Made by a program: the position numbers and the translations under genes. Below the pieces are notes generated by a model, which saw only the letters and a program-made list of their open reading frames with translations, searched no databases and was not told where the DNA came from. Positions 62,622 to 64,000 of a stretch of 64,000 nucleotides of DNA are shown piece by piece. The first letter of the stretch is position 1, and every line of letters begins with the position of its first letter. Source of the DNA: Paratinospora sagittata (lineage: Eukaryota > Streptophyta > Magnoliopsida > Ranunculales > Menispermaceae); assembly GCA_035771175.1 (NCBI GenBank), contig CM069605.1, positions 21,902,288 to 21,966,287 on the forward strand. Reading direction: 5' to 3'.

Positions 62622-62955
62622 TCTCCACCGTTTCGAATACCGAAATATCAGTTATAAACTACATACCAAAATTTGATATCCATCCAACGGTAGATTGAGG
62701 AGATCTACAAGTTTGAACAAAACGGCACGAGAAATCCAGACTTTTCGACCAGCTTCGTTTGAGAGGTTAGATCTCTCAAAAGAAACTTCTACTCACGATC
62801 TCCACCGTTCAGAATGCCGAAATATCAGTTATACACTACATACCCAAATTGTATATCCATCCAACGGTAGATTAAGGAGATCTAGAAGTTTGAGCGAAAC
62901 GGCGCGAGAAATCCAGACTTTCCGACCAGCTTTGTTTGAGAGGTTAGATCTCTTA
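62622..62955. repeat. 178-bp tandem duplication in LTR copy 4
   Basis: The block starting CTCCACCGTT at 62622 is repeated from 62800 through GGTTAGATCTCTTA at 62955. LTR copy 1 has only the two short starting motifs (CTCCACCGTTCAGAATGCAG, near 3551 and 3729), about 178 bp apart, so they probably seeded the duplication. Confidence 0.85.
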
Positions 62956-62989
62956 AACCTACAACTTCTCTTCTTCTTCAACCTTTCTC

Positions 62990-63676
62990 TTGCCTACCTT
63001 TTCTAAAACCTAATTCTAATCTATTCTAAAAATATTCTAAATGTATCTAATGGTCTCTAATGTGTAAAACAAACCCTAAAAAGAGATATATACAAAAGTG
63101 GGTGAAAAGACACAAAAAGGCATAAAAAAAATGCAAAAATGCACAATCTTGCGTTTCTGCGTTCACTGGCATCGCGATGCCCACCCACTGCCTCACATTC
63201 TTCCTTCACGCACCTGGGCGCTGCGACGCCCACACCCTATTTTGCACTTTTGTGCTTTGGCTTGTGTGTTGTGGACTTAGCCGAATTTCCTAACTTTTGG
63301 ACTTGTTTTCTTCATTCTTCCTTTACTTTTTGCACATGTTTTTGGCTTCATTTCAGCACCATTTGAGCATCATTTCCACAACTTTAAACTCCATATTTAC
63401 CTACAAAACAAAGTATAAACAATTGTAAAATTCTATGAAATTAATCAAAGTATTAAACTAAAATGAAATGCACTCAAAGTATGATTTCTATGATATTAAC
63501 ATATATCAAAAAATGATTTATTCATGATAAAAACCTATAAAAACCTAAGATAAAACCTAAATGAACCTAAAACAATTAAGTATTCTAATCATGCAAAAGC
63601 ACCTAAAAACTAATCAAATGAACCTAAAAATCTAACATAATAACATGCAAAACACTAACCAAAACTCAACTTATCA
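62990..63676 (-). repeat. LTR of a third element (C), left boundary uncertain
   Basis: The right boundary is supported: the minus strand reads polypurine AAGTTTGGGGAAATT, then TGATAAGTTGAG as the LTR start at 63676. The LTR contains a GC-rich island (about 63150-63235) in otherwise AT-rich DNA, including a perfect 14-bp palindrome at 63168-63181. I could not place the CA end; TGCC at about 62989 is a candidate. It is different from families A and B. Open frames here (60-103 codons) have no recognisable domain. Confidence 0.6.
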
Positions 63677-64000
63677 AATTTCCCCAAACTTAAACTTTGA
63701 TCGTCCCGAGCAAAGAGGAAAAATGAAGTTGAACAAAAAAACTCCTCACATATTCCAAAATGAACAACGATTTAACTTGCAAAAATTGGATTCTTATGAT
63801 TTTCAAGGCAACAAACATTTCATACAACATAACTCAAGGAAAACTTTGAAAGTTTAAACTTGTTGTCTGGAATTTCAACCTACAAAACCATGTCTTTTTC
63901 TCTATCCTTATTGACAAACAAACAAAAGAATCATTCACATGACCACTCATAAATCATATAGACCAATGCAAGCTAGACTACAACATAGTCATTAGCTAGA
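63677..64000 (-). mobile_element. 3' internal edge of LTR element C, continues beyond window
   Basis: On the minus strand TTGCTCGGGACGATCAAAGT and then a polypurine tract lead into the LTR at 63676, a pattern common at the 3' end of the internal region of several plant Ty3/gypsy elements. The remaining 280 bp up to the window end contain no coding domain that I recognise. The clade cannot be assigned without pol. Confidence 0.6.

Larger units (their letters stand above)
61145..62985 (-). repeat. Family B LTR, copy 4 (truncated at both ends)
   Basis: Homologous to 2133 through about 3870 of LTR copy 1. It joins satellite at about 61145 (ACCTCTCAACTCCCATCGAG) and fades at a pyrimidine-rich stretch (about 62958-62985) before element C. 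It carries two internal tandem duplications (61438-61551 and 62622-62955). No internal region is attached. Confidence 0.85.

Noticed and set aside
62695..63006. 103-codon frame with repeated SETAREIQTFRPA peptide
   Set aside because: The repeat peptide is the translation of the 178-bp LTR duplication; the frame spans LTR B and the junction toward element C.

Overview
The window is repetitive nuclear DNA from a flowering plant, most likely pericentromeric or other heterochromatin. I found no host protein-coding gene, rRNA, tRNA gene or CRISPR array. Two things fill it: a long direct tandem array with a monomer of about 1.05-1.10 kb, and long-LTR Ty3/gypsy (chromovirus-type) retrotransposons inserted in it and at its edge. 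The plant assignment rests on the iMet-type primer binding sites, the plant chromovirus polyproteins (protease-RT-RNase H-integrase-chromodomain order) and the AT-rich LTR style. I cannot name the species.

Layout: 1-1303 tandem monomers (one with an internal deletion). 1304-4500 a truncated minus-strand chromovirus of family B (gag start, leader, complete 5' LTR). 4501-8375 tandem monomers. 8376-18835 plus-strand chromovirus A (LTR, gag-pol, LTR, then a second copy of the leader). 18836-29016 minus-strand chromovirus B (truncated 3' LTR, gag-pol, complete 5' LTR). 29017-61144 about 29 more tandem monomers, uninterrupted. 61145 to about 62985 a truncated family B LTR. About 62990-64000 the LTR and 3' internal edge of a third, different LTR element (C).

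The most interesting result concerns the tandem array. Read on the minus strand, each monomer carries the 3' half of a Ty1/copia-type LTR: an R-region motif close to the usual plant copia one, a C-run followed by TCTTGGAC, and a CA terminus. Two bases later comes a tRNA-iMet primer binding site, TGGTATCAGAGC, then a leader and a short ATG-initiated frame. The 12-base primer site is perfect in 22 of the 31 complete monomers by my reading. So the satellite appears to be a retrotransposon LTR-PBS-leader segment amplified head to tail. It shows higher-order structure: alternating a/b monomer types from about 35.7 to 50.4 kb, a recent out-of-register 4.5-kb duplication, and a patch of about 400 bp shared between sites 9 kb apart.

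Both gag-pol copies are dead. A keeps one reading frame with six stop codons, all explicable by C-to-T changes, and has lost most of its chromodomain. B has stops and frameshifts and a Glu in place of the protease catalytic Asp.
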